From Methylococcales bacterium (GTDB lineage Bacteria; Pseudomonadota; Gammaproteobacteria; Methylococcales; Methylomonadaceae): DNA of 56,820 nucleotides. How positions within the stretch are numbered: position 1 is the stretch's first letter; every line of letters begins with the position of its first letter. The notes beneath the pieces were generated by a model. It had not been told where the DNA came from. It did not search any database and saw only the letters and a program-made list of their open reading frames with translations. The stretch covers positions 1 to 56,820 of the forward strand of contig JAPLRR010000005.1 in assembly GCA_026399075.1 (NCBI GenBank), read 5' to 3'. Positions 17,843-25,239 of this stretch are shown piece by piece. A program made the position numbers and the translations under genes.

Positions 17843-18985
17843 ATGGAAATTAAATTACAACGTACGTTAAAGATTGACCGTTTTCGCGTTAAAGGCACGA
17901 TTGCAAAAGCTGAAAAACGTCCTGAAATACACAGCATTTTATTATTGGCTCAAGAGCAATACGGTGTTGTTTCAGCGCGTGATGTGGCTGAAAAGTTGTT
18001 AGGCGGCAGACCTGAAACAGTGGGTAGGCGTTTATTGGCACTATGTGCTGATTATGAATTATTAGTAAAAGAAAAACAGGGTAACTATTTTACTCTTACA
18101 CCGAAAGGAACAGCGGCGATTAGTCAGCAGAAAATATTTGTGCCAGAGCAAGGAACATGGGAATTGTGGGTAACGGATGATCCTTTATTGCCAACTGCTT
18201 TATTGAAAGTAGAGGCGTTTAAAGAGCCTTCTGTCATCGAGGAAAAACGAAATAAAGATAAACAAAGAAAGTTCGTATCATTGCCAGCTTGGTTGCGTAG
18301 TCGCCTCATAGATAAAACATTATCACCTTTAGTTGCTACGGGTCAGGAATATCACTTTATTGAGTTAGCTGAAAAAGCTGAGTTTGTTACTGATGTTGAC
18401 GCGCACGTAAAAGCCATTTGGATCACGCCAGAATCAGCTCAAGCGAGTTTGCAGTTTGATGGGACTATAGATAAAAAAAACCTAGATTATCATTATCAAA
18501 CTTTACCGAAACTGGCGTTTTCAGAAATTTGGCAACAAATGCTAAAACAGCAAGGCTGGCTGCAAGAATCGGATGTTGATGAACAGGCTGCGCAATATTG
18601 GAGTTTTGCACAACAAACTTTGTGCATTCCCTATAAAGACTTATCTGAAACTGAGAAATCTACTTTTTTGAAAGATTACAAGCTTTCAAAACCTGTAATC
18701 TCAGGTTTTGGAGATTTTGATGACACTCTCATAGATAATATTCCGATTATGCCGAAAGATGAAAACGCAGCAGGTGGCTGGGGATTTTGGCTATTAGAAC
18801 AAAAAGTGAATGACTATATGCTTTCAGGGCAGTTAGAGAAAGAACAGCAGAACATTAGCGCGTTAAAACAATTTGCAGAGTTTGACTTGATTTTTCCAGA
18901 ACAACAGGAATTTGCACAAGAATTACGCAATAGCAATCCTAAAGCATATTGGCATTTACAAGCCCCTTTAGACTGGCAATTGTAA
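17843..18985 (+). CDS. Winged-helix protein of unknown function, second gene of the sigma-54 operon
   Basis: 380 residues from the ATG at 17843, preceded by GGGAGA inside the end of the helicase gene; an in-frame start 33 bp earlier is less likely. Residues about 25-90 form a winged helix (SARDVAEKLLGGRPETVGRRLLAL, then GNYFTLTPKGTAAI). The remaining 290 residues match nothing I recognise and have no signal peptide or membrane segment. Translation is probably coupled to the helicase. It could be the DNA-binding, substrate-recognition or scaffold subunit. Its A+T-rich codon use matches the other three genes of the island and differs from the flanking genes. Confidence 0.75.
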   Translation: MEIKLQRTLKIDRFRVKGTIAKAEKRPEIHSILLLAQEQYGVVSARDVAEKLLGGRPETVGRRLLALCADYELLVKEKQGNYFTLTPKGTAAISQQKIFVPEQGTWELWVTDDPLLPTALLKVEAFKEPSVIEEKRNKDKQRKFVSLPAWLRSRLIDKTLSPLVATGQEYHFIELAEKAEFVTDVDAHVKAIWITPESAQASLQFDGTIDKKNLDYHYQTLPKLAFSEIWQQMLKQQGWLQESDVDEQAAQYWSFAQQTLCIPYKDLSETEKSTFLKDYKLSKPVISGFGDFDDTLIDNIPIMPKDENAAGGWGFWLLEQKVNDYMLSGQLEKEQQNISALKQFAEFDLIFPEQQEFAQELRNSNPKAYWHLQAPLDWQL

Positions 18986-19035
18986 AAGCGCATCGACTGC
19001 ATCATTAAAAATAACTCTCTACGACAGGAAAGACA

Positions 19036-20598
19036 ATGAACAACTGGACAAAAGCCTACTCAGAAATACAAGACTTACGTCAACGCGCAACAGCACCCGC
19101 CTGGATTCCATATTATAAAGAGCAGATGACACGTCAGGAAAAATATCCAGTAGGCGTATATCAAACAGGCCATAATAGAACCTGTATTAATGAAATTATC
19201 ACTGCCATCAATAATGCTCAAGAAACGGTGATGTTAATCAGCTTTTTATTGGCTGATGCAGCATTGGAACAGGCATTACTACAAGCTGCCAAGCGTGGCG
19301 TTCGCGTTTATATTCTTACTGCCTCAGAAAATAAACTTGATAAAGAACCCAGAGAAGATTCAGAATTTGACCAACAAGTTCTGGCACAGCACAAAGCCAT
19401 GCTCAATCAGTTAGCGGGCAAGGTTTTACTACGCAGTGCACCACATTTTCACGCTAAATTAGTATTGGTGGATGCCAGTCAATCATTCGCACAAGGATTT
19501 TTATTAACTGCCAATTTAACCAGCGAAGCCTTAACCCGTAATCAAGAAATGGCTGTAAAGCTAGCAACCACTGAAATTACCGATGCTTACCAATACTTGC
19601 GGTGGCTGTTTTGGGAACAATCACAGCGTGAATTATTAGAAAAAGGTCGTTTGCCTAGTGTTAAAGCACTACAAAGCGTTAAAGAACCAATGTCCTCAAG
19701 AGGATTTGTTTGCAGTCAAGCCGATGCGCAATTAAAAGTCCAAATTAGCCAAATTATCCTGAACGCTGATAAACAATTAATTATTGCCAGTTTTGGTTGG
19801 GAAGCTGAATTGGACTTGGTTCAACAAATCCTTGCGCGTATTAAAGAAGGCGTACAAGTCATTATTCTGGCACGGATTCGTCCTAAGGTCATGCCTGTTT
19901 TAATGGAACTGGCAGAAGCGGGTGCAAACGTATTTGGTTTTCGATGGTTACATGCAAAGGCGGTATGGAGTGACCGCCAAGAAGCCGTAATGATGTCCGC
20001 GAATTTAGAAACACAAAGTTTTGACCATAGTTTGGAATTTGGCGTGTATTTACAACTAGAACGTGCTCAAGCTTTACAGTCAATTTTACAAAGCTGGAAA
20101 AAACAAGCACCTTTTAAATTATTGCCACGTCCAAAATTAGGTGACTTACCAATAGGCGAAGTGACTTTTTGGCAAAATATTAAATTAGACAAACAGCTTA
20201 TAAATGCCATTCAATCTGTTGTATTACCCGATACTATTGCAACGTCGGCTGATAATTTAAGTGCTGAAAAACCAAAGGATATAAAAAACAGTGCGGAAAT
20301 TATTTTCGCACACCAACTTGAATACCAATGGAAAGTAGTCGCACCGAAATTAAACGGAAAAAAACAGGAAATAAAACAGACTGTAGAAAAAGAAGTTGAG
20401 CGCACTGTGCCTGATAAAAAAAATAAAGGGCAATCAAAAGTCATCAAAGAAAAAGTAAAAGAACAACAACCATACCAGCCGCCTGTATATTCACAGGATG
20501 GACGAAAAGTAGTTGCTATCCGTAGTGAAAATGAATTTGCAGCAGCCCATAAACTGATTGCAAAAAATATAGCGCAAGCTATTGTGATTCAAGAATAA
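19036..20598 (+). CDS. Phospholipase D-superfamily protein with two HKD motifs
   Basis: 520 residues. Two complete HxKx4D motifs, HAKLVLVD (His139) and HAKAVWSD (His306), each followed by the expected Asn/Ser stretch (LLTANLTSEAL and MMSANLETQS), make a bilobal PLD active site in one chain. Such proteins are mostly nucleases in prokaryotic defence (for example DISARM DrmC), though lipid hydrolysis is possible. The last 130 residues are highly charged and lysine-rich. Good ribosome binding site AGGAAAG. It lies 50 bp after the winged-helix gene and 2 bp before the activator gene. I infer that it is the effector nuclease of the system. Confidence 0.85.
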   Translation: MNNWTKAYSEIQDLRQRATAPAWIPYYKEQMTRQEKYPVGVYQTGHNRTCINEIITAINNAQETVMLISFLLADAALEQALLQAAKRGVRVYILTASENKLDKEPREDSEFDQQVLAQHKAMLNQLAGKVLLRSAPHFHAKLVLVDASQSFAQGFLLTANLTSEALTRNQEMAVKLATTEITDAYQYLRWLFWEQSQRELLEKGRLPSVKALQSVKEPMSSRGFVCSQADAQLKVQISQIILNADKQLIIASFGWEAELDLVQQILARIKEGVQVIILARIRPKVMPVLMELAEAGANVFGFRWLHAKAVWSDRQEAVMMSANLETQSFDHSLEFGVYLQLERAQALQSILQSWKKQAPFKLLPRPKLGDLPIGEVTFWQNIKLDKQLINAIQSVVLPDTIATSADNLSAEKPKDIKNSAEIIFAHQLEYQWKVVAPKLNGKKQEIKQTVEKEVERTVPDKKNKGQSKVIKEKVKEQQPYQPPVYSQDGRKVVAIRSENEFAAAHKLIAKNIAQAIVIQE

Positions 20599-20600
20599 CA

Positions 20601-22058
20601 ATGAAAATAAATAAACCGACTTTATTATGCTGGCACGCACACCGTGCTGGCTTTGAGGTATTAGCAAATACGTTGACCGCTTTAGCCAATGAATCTATTG
20701 CTATTGCGCAGGTTATTTATTTGATGCAACAAGAGCAGCATCAGAATTTACCAATACCTGAAGAATTACAACAACGAGTTGAAATCAAGCGTATTGACCT
20801 AATTTTAAATGACCCAACACAACATGAAGTTATTTATCAGTTGGTTTTTGAGAAAGTGCTGCCAAAAGTAAAAAACTATCAGCAGTTACATATTAATATT
20901 TCACCAGGAACACCAGCGATGCACGCAGTATGGTTGCTATTACATACAGGTGGTGCTTTTTTGCAAACAACTCGCTTATGGTCATCACAACTTGAACCAA
21001 AAACGGATCAGACAATTCTTAAAGCAGTTGAATTTTCGATTAATACTTATTTGGCAGAGATTCATCGTTTAAAAGAGAGAAAAACAGAACTTGCTGTTTA
21101 TGAACCAGAGGCAAAAAGCCCTAAAAGAAAACAGGCGTTAAAGAGATTAAATGTTTATGCGCGTTTAATCGGTGCGCCCTTATTGATTTTGGGTGAACGG
21201 GGTATCGGAAAAACTCGTTTGGTTGAAACTTTTGTTGCCAAGCTAAAACAACGCGACAACGTGGTTACTGTTGCATGTGGCAGTTTAGACTCTGAACTGG
21301 CAGACAGTTTATTATTTGGTCATAGCAAGGGCGCATTTACAGGGGCAAATCAGGAACGAAAAGGCTTATTGGTTGAGGCAAATGGCGGAATTTTATTTTT
21401 AGATGAAATTCAAGATTTACCAAAACCAACACAACGTAAACTGGTTAGAGTGTTGCAGGACAGACAACACCGCTTTCGAGCAATGGGTAGTAATAAGGAA
21501 ACAAGCGTTAATATTGAAATTGTATGTGCATCAAATATCGGTTTAACAGCACTAAGCCAATGTTTAGATGCTGACTTGTTTGATCGCATTTCACATTTAG
21601 TGATTGAAATCCCGCCATTGCGTGAATGTAGAGAGGATTTAGCTGAGGATTGGAAGCAAGTTTGGAAAGAATTGCGGACAATGGATAACTTGCCAGAACA
21701 AGCCCCATTTTCATCTGCATTAAAAAATGCTTTACAAAATAAACCATTGGCAGGCAACTTACGCGATTTACAAAAATTGGCGTTATTAATTATGGCTTGG
21801 AGCCAATCATTGACCAAAGATGCCGCTATCGATGCGGCATTGTCTGAATGGAAAACACAACAAGTGGTGCTAACTAAACCTGATCATGAATTTGGCGAGG
21901 GAACGCGCGCCGAACGTATTAATTGGTTCAAAAATCGTTTGGCACAATGGGCATACGAGCAACAGGGAACTTGGGGAAAAGCGGGTAAATTTTTGCAATG
22001 CACAGAAATGACACTACATAATGATATGAAAAATAATAAGGCCTCTAAAGCGCAATAA
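20601..22058 (+). CDS. RtcR-like sigma-54 activator with CARF-like sensor domain
   Basis: 485 residues. Residues about 1-150 resemble a CARF/RtcR-type Rossmann sensor with NISPGTPAMH starting at 99, at the position of the family's ligand-binding motif. The AAA+ domain follows: Walker A GERGIGKTR (198-206), GAFTGA (244-249, the sigma-54 contact loop), Walker B ILFLDEIQDL and LREC. The C-terminus has a short HTH-like segment (GKAGKFLQCTEMTLHNDMKN). RtcR itself activates rtcBA after binding RNA-derived or cyclic oligonucleotide-like ligands. Here no rtcBA is present, and the gene lies in the operon it probably activates, giving positive feedback. It starts 2 bp after the PLD stop. Confidence 0.85.
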   Translation: MKINKPTLLCWHAHRAGFEVLANTLTALANESIAIAQVIYLMQQEQHQNLPIPEELQQRVEIKRIDLILNDPTQHEVIYQLVFEKVLPKVKNYQQLHINISPGTPAMHAVWLLLHTGGAFLQTTRLWSSQLEPKTDQTILKAVEFSINTYLAEIHRLKERKTELAVYEPEAKSPKRKQALKRLNVYARLIGAPLLILGERGIGKTRLVETFVAKLKQRDNVVTVACGSLDSELADSLLFGHSKGAFTGANQERKGLLVEANGGILFLDEIQDLPKPTQRKLVRVLQDRQHRFRAMGSNKETSVNIEIVCASNIGLTALSQCLDADLFDRISHLVIEIPPLRECREDLAEDWKQVWKELRTMDNLPEQAPFSSALKNALQNKPLAGNLRDLQKLALLIMAWSQSLTKDAAIDAALSEWKTQQVVLTKPDHEFGEGTRAERINWFKNRLAQWAYEQQGTWGKAGKFLQCTEMTLHNDMKNNKASKAQ

Positions 22059-22288
22059 TAGGGGAAGCGGGGCTGTTAGCTTAACCAAACTATCGGTCTT
22101 ATCCAATGCGGTTAATTTAGAACGTTATCCTTCAATATTAGTACCACCTGTTACTTTTGTACCCCCACTTACTTTCGTGTCGACGCATCAAACGCATCGT
22201 TACCGATATGTTGGCAAGGATCGATATTTGGCTAGCGATTACCAAGGCCGGATTCATGTCTGCCAGTTAATGCAACATCTGCCACACA

Positions 22289-22389
22289 AGCCAAGGCGAC
22301 TGTCGGCGTAAGCGGCAGGTTGCAATTATACGCGTCAGGATTGCCACTATTCTGGTGCCATCTTCAGTGGGGGCGCTGAAGATGGCGGC
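22289..22389 (+). repeat. Right 101-bp direct repeat flanking the helicase/PLD operon
   Basis: Same length and orientation as 14403-14503, with about 6 substitutions. Shared landmarks are AAGCGGCAGGTTGCAATTAT and the CCATCTTCAG/CTGAAGATGG hairpin. It lies 231 bp after the activator stop codon. Confidence 0.85.
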
Positions 22390-22690
22390 GGTAAACCTGC
22401 CAGCCAGCCCTTAAAACCAGTATCCAGCACATTGGCCAGCAATTCCCCATCCAAGTAAGCCAACATGCTATACCCACAGAAGATCCAAAGCCACAGGAGC
22501 TTGAGGAGTTCTGGTCTGGAGGATTCACCGTTGGCCGAGTATAAACTAAAGGGTAAGCGACGAGCGGCTATCAGCCATGGAACTGTTGTCAACCAATTCT
22601 AGCGCCATCCAGCCTAAGCTTGGCATCTACAAAAAGCTGTGTCTGCTTGTTTGTTTTCGTCCCATTACAAAGTCCGGGCAGTGCAACTTT

Positions 22691-22722
22691 AGATTCGACA
22701 GACAGTGCCTGTCGAATCTTTT
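22691..22722 (+). terminator. Strong Rho-independent terminator-like hairpin
   Basis: An 11-bp perfect stem (AGATTCGACAG paired with CTGTCGAATCT) with a 7-nt loop, followed by TTTT on the plus strand. It could end plus-strand transcription from the helicase/PLD island before the minus-strand WGR gene begins to be read through. Confidence 0.7.
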
Positions 22723-22739
22723 GCGTCTTAATCCCGTTA

Positions 22740-23057
22740 TCAAAGTCCTGGTGGTACAGCTGTGACTTTGTTACTTGGTTCTAACCAATGGCTCCCATAG
22801 ATAGATTTTACGGCGTAGCCCACCCCTAGTTTTTTAACTAGCCGCTCGCGTTTCTTTAGCCGCCTTTTTACTTCGGTCTTGGCGTCCTCTTCAGATTCCA
22901 TCAGGAATTTTTTGTTTCTTCCCTTGCAACCAATACGCCCATAATTAATTTCCACTATCCAGCTACCGAATAGGTCTTCGCCGGCTTCAATTAAATAGGA
23001 ACGCCTTACATTTAATTCCTGATGATCGGCACTCAGTAGTATTGAGAAAATAATCAT
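22740..23057 (-). CDS. WGR-domain protein
   Basis: 105 residues. The core RRSYLIEAGEDLFGSWIVEI, then NYGRIGCKGR (the WGR motif, here YGR) and a helical tail, match stand-alone WGR proteins, which are common on plasmids. WGR domains in PARPs and in MolR-type proteins bind nucleic acid ends. This short form has no attached catalytic domain. It sits 28 bp after the stop of the Stb-like operon's membrane-protein gene and may be its last member. The start ATG has only a weak ribosome binding site, but no better start exists. Confidence 0.75.
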   Translation of the reverse strand: MIIFSILLSADHQELNVRRSYLIEAGEDLFGSWIVEINYGRIGCKGRNKKFLMESEEDAKTEVKRRLKKRERLVKKLGVGYAVKSIYGSHWLEPSNKVTAVPPGL

Positions 23058-23085
23058 AGTCGTATTGGTTGGGGTTAGGCCTTGG

Positions 23086-23601
23086 TTAATATTCCTGTTC
23101 GATTCTCGCTTTGGTCTTTTCGTCCAGTTCGTCCCACACCTGCATCACGGCTTTGCCGATTGCCGCCTGGCTATCCTGCTCCCGGCCGAACATCCGGTAC
23201 GACGCGCCGATGCTTAACAGGCTTGCTATGATGGCAATTGCCAAGGCGATCGAGGCCTGTTTCCATAACGGCAGGCCGGCAGGTCTACCCAGTTCATTCG
23301 CCATCAGCTTTCCCGCCGCTTCAAGTTGCGAGGCCACTTTATCCATCGACGCCTGTAGCTTTTGGTCGAATGCCGCTTTTTCCATTTCCGTGAACGTACG
23401 GAATTCCTGCTGTTGCTGGTGCGTGTGCTGTTGGACTACGGCTATGGCATCCGCCTGAGATTTTTCTAACGAGGCAAAGTATGGGGCCGTAACTCCCTTA
23501 AGCGCTTCAACCCGGTTTATCAGTTCGCCGATGTCGCCAATGGCTTCAATGATAAGGGCTTCGCGGGCGGTGCTTTGATAACTATTATCAGTCATGGTCA
23601 T
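23086..23601 (-). CDS. Coiled-coil protein with one membrane segment, third gene of Stb-like operon
   Basis: 171 residues. A long Gln/Glu-rich helical region (about 30-100, with HTHQQQQEF) leads to one hydrophobic segment (about 112-133, ASIALAIAIIASLLSIGAS) and a short charged tail. It follows stbB by 6 bp. In R388-like plasmids the stb operon has a third gene (stbC) of unknown role. By position this could be the equivalent, but I cannot see sequence similarity. Another possibility is a membrane anchor for the StbB ATPase or for the conjugation machinery. Confidence 0.6.
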   Translation of the reverse strand: MTMTDNSYQSTAREALIIEAIGDIGELINRVEALKGVTAPYFASLEKSQADAIAVVQQHTHQQQQEFRTFTEMEKAAFDQKLQASMDKVASQLEAAGKLMANELGRPAGLPLWKQASIALAIAIIASLLSIGASYRMFGREQDSQAAIGKAVMQVWDELDEKTKARIEQEY

Positions 23602-23607
23602 GGTTCA

Positions 23608-24315
23608 TCACATGAATAGCGCTGCGTAAGCGCTGTCGAGGTTTCTATTCACGCCTTTTGCCAGTAATTTCAAGGTGAACATTTCAGCCCAAACCGCCCG
23701 TTGCTTTGGATCTGCATCTTTCTTTTCCCGCAATAACACCTTGTAATCCTTTGGGTCGTTTAGCAATTTTTCAATCGATAATTTTTTGACCGCCAACAAG
23801 TCGAATAGCTCGTTTTCGTAAATGGCCGCCTCGGTGTTGGCCGTTGCGTTGTTGCTTTTTCCGACGTAGTTCAGCAGAATTTGGTATTCTTCCTCGACAC
23901 TGGATTTGACCCGGTTGAACAGTAGGCGGATTTTTTCAGCCGGCACGCCAAGGGCTGCCAATGTGTTAATCATTGATATGGTTTCCCTTTGCTCCTTGGT
24001 GCCATTTGTTACCGGGACAATGAAGAAATCGAACTCCGCATGTGAGTCGTCCACTTTGCTCATGCCCTCTAAAAAGTCCTCGATATTTGATGCCCCAACG
24101 TCGACTATCAAATCATCTGTTGTAACCATTCGTTGAAAAAGCTCCTTGAATTTGTCGCCCTTCATCTGCACAACAGAAGCTCCCATCCCTGCGGCGGTTT
24201 CATTAATGCTTTCCACCGCAATAATTGGGGCGCCGCACATGCGAGGCGATAGTAGATGGGTCGCAACCGTGGTCTTTCCGACCGTGCCCGTGTAATTCAT
24301 CACTGTAATTCTCAT
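23608..24315 (-). CDS. stbB: StbB-like P-loop ATPase (plasmid localisation/segregation)
   Basis: 235 residues. The N-terminus MRITVMNYTGTVGKTTVATH carries a deviant Walker A (TGTVGKTT) of the ParA/MinD superfamily. A Walker-B-like strand DDLIVDVGASN lies near residue 90. The gene order (small basic protein, this ATPase, third gene) and the repeat array before the first gene match the stbABC organisation of IncW plasmid R388, where StbB is needed for conjugation and balances StbA. The start overlaps the previous stop by 4 bp. It is distinct from the ParA at 6617-7651. Confidence 0.75.
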   Translation of the reverse strand: MRITVMNYTGTVGKTTVATHLLSPRMCGAPIIAVESINETAAGMGASVVQMKGDKFKELFQRMVTTDDLIVDVGASNIEDFLEGMSKVDDSHAEFDFFIVPVTNGTKEQRETISMINTLAALGVPAEKIRLLFNRVKSSVEEEYQILLNYVGKSNNATANTEAAIYENELFDLLAVKKLSIEKLLNDPKDYKVLLREKKDADPKQRAVWAEMFTLKLLAKGVNRNLDSAYAALFM

Positions 24316-24734
24316 TGGTTTATTTCCCCGTAGTTAATGTTGTTGATTTCTTCTTCTATACGCATTGCATCTTCCATGCCCTTGACCCTTTGTTTTTTTA
24401 TGTCTCCCGGAGAAATGAAATTAATTGGTTTATTATCCGGTCCGGTTTCCGTTGGTTTCTTAACTATGGCCGAGGGATTAAAACCAGTCGCGGTATCGGT
24501 CGCTTTGCCATGGTTATTTTTCCTGTAACGTTTCAACGCCTTTTCAAAACCACTCATCGACATTTTGAAGCCATAATGTTGATGCAGCGTATTGAGCACA
24601 GCTTGCCTTTTCGCCCCGGCCTTCAAAGCGGACTCCACCTCGCCAATAATGTCGCCGAGCCTGGCCGATTCGGATCGGCCATCGGCTTCCTGCGCCAGAG
24701 TTTTTAGTTGCTCGGCTGTTTTAGCCTTGTCCAT
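24312..24734 (-). CDS. Small basic DNA-binding-like protein, StbA-equivalent position
   Basis: 140 residues. Residues about 25-72 (LGDIIGEVESALKAGAKRQAV, HQHYGFKMSMSGFEKALKRYRK) look like a helix-turn-helix of the kind found in plasmid TraK/StbA-type proteins. The C-terminal half is probably disordered. It overlaps stbB by 4 bp. The fourteen 11-bp direct repeats at 24778-24931 begin 43 bp upstream, so the likely role is to bind these repeats, both as operator and as segregation site. No close family match is claimed. Confidence 0.65.
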   Translation of the reverse strand: MDKAKTAEQLKTLAQEADGRSESARLGDIIGEVESALKAGAKRQAVLNTLHQHYGFKMSMSGFEKALKRYRKNNHGKATDTATGFNPSAIVKKPTETGPDNKPINFISPGDIKKQRVKGMEDAMRIEEEINNINYGEINQ

Positions 24735-24777
24735 AGTAAAATGCCCTATATTTGGTGCGTTGGTGCCGCGCCTTTCC

Positions 24778-24931
24778 GCAGTAACGCCACAGTATTTCCA
24801 CAGTATTTACGCACTAACGCCACAGTATTTCCGCAGTATTTACGCAGTAACGCCACAGTATTTCCGCAGTGGTTCCTCAGTAACGCCACAGTATTTCCGC
24901 AGTAACTCCGCAGTAACGCCACAGTAGTTCC
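24778..24931. repeat. Fourteen direct 11-bp repeats (Stb-type centromere/operator)
   Basis: Fourteen uninterrupted 11-bp units with consensus RCAGTANNNCC fill 154 bp. They are organised as a 33-bp higher-order repeat (GCAGTAACGCC, ACAGTATTTCC, GCAGTATTTAC); TAACGCCACAGTA recurs exactly every 33 bp at 24782, 24815, 24848, 24881 and 24914. An 11-bp period places every unit on the same DNA face. From memory, R388 has 9-bp stbDRs spaced by 2 bp, also an 11-bp period, upstream of stbA. Confidence 0.88.
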
Positions 24932-24976
24932 GCCTCGTGGGCATTACCCCATAAATAAGCCAAAAGCGCCCGCAGG

Positions 24977-25000
24977 GTCGCTCGCTTTACCGCGAGCGAC
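24977..25000. repeat. Perfect hairpin, possible oriT structure
   Basis: GTCGCTCGC, loop TTTACC, GCGAGCGAC: a 9-bp perfect GC-rich stem. The outer flanks also pair imperfectly (GCAG with CTGC; AGCCAAAAGC with GGAGCTATTTGGC). There is no T-run directly after it on either strand, so a simple terminator is less likely. Confidence 0.55.
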
Positions 25001-25050
25001 TTTCTGCTGGAGCTATTTGGCGGTCTCTATGGTAAAGGATTAATTTGTAT

Positions 25051-25092
25051 CGTGTCGGGTCGAAAGATGGCGTTTTTAGGCGTCTTTTGATT
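25051..25092 (+). repeat. Short dispersed repeat, copy 3 of 3
   Basis: CGTGTCGGGTCGAAAGATGG followed by CGTTTTTAGGCGTCTTTTG. It matches copy 2 (12744-12786) almost base for base. Confidence 0.75.
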
Positions 25093-25220
25093 TTTTTTTG
25101 TGGTCTGCTGAAAAGACTTGAGCACGGGCCTTGCCGCTGCTAAAATTCGGCCCAATTGATGGGAATGCGCACGATGCCCTCCACCCGAAAAGCCGGTCCG
25201 ACGCCGGGATATAAAACTTC

Positions 25221-25239
25221 GCGTACCTGGATAGCCCGC
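25221..25239 (+). promoter_or_regulatory. Candidate relaxase nick region (weak)
   Basis: GCGTACCTGGATAGCCCGC resembles the MOB-F nick region of R388 as I remember it (GCGTATTGTCT followed by ATAGCCC), one base shorter between the shared blocks. It lies about 290 bp from the 11-bp repeat array, consistent with an stb-oriT arrangement. No relaxase gene is in the window and no strong hairpin directly precedes the motif, so this is a low-confidence call. Confidence 0.25.

Larger units (their letters stand above)
22059..22739. other. Gene-free region after the sigma-54 operon
   Basis: No gene I can support; a minus-strand frame at 22347-22592 has no family resemblance. It contains the right 101-bp direct repeat (22289-22389) and a strong terminator hairpin (22691-22722). 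Base composition shifts from A/T-rich to mixed shortly after the activator stop, marking the island edge. Confidence 0.6.

Noticed and set aside
22347..22592. Minus-strand 81-codon frame overlapping the right 101-bp repeat
   Set aside because: No recognisable domain; part of it is encoded by the repeat, and the left repeat does not carry the same frame context.
24592..24927. Plus-strand frames with an 11-residue repeat (TPQYF...)
   Set aside because: The repeat arises because the non-coding 33-bp array is a multiple of three. The frames lie opposite and upstream of the StbA-position gene and have no ribosome binding site.
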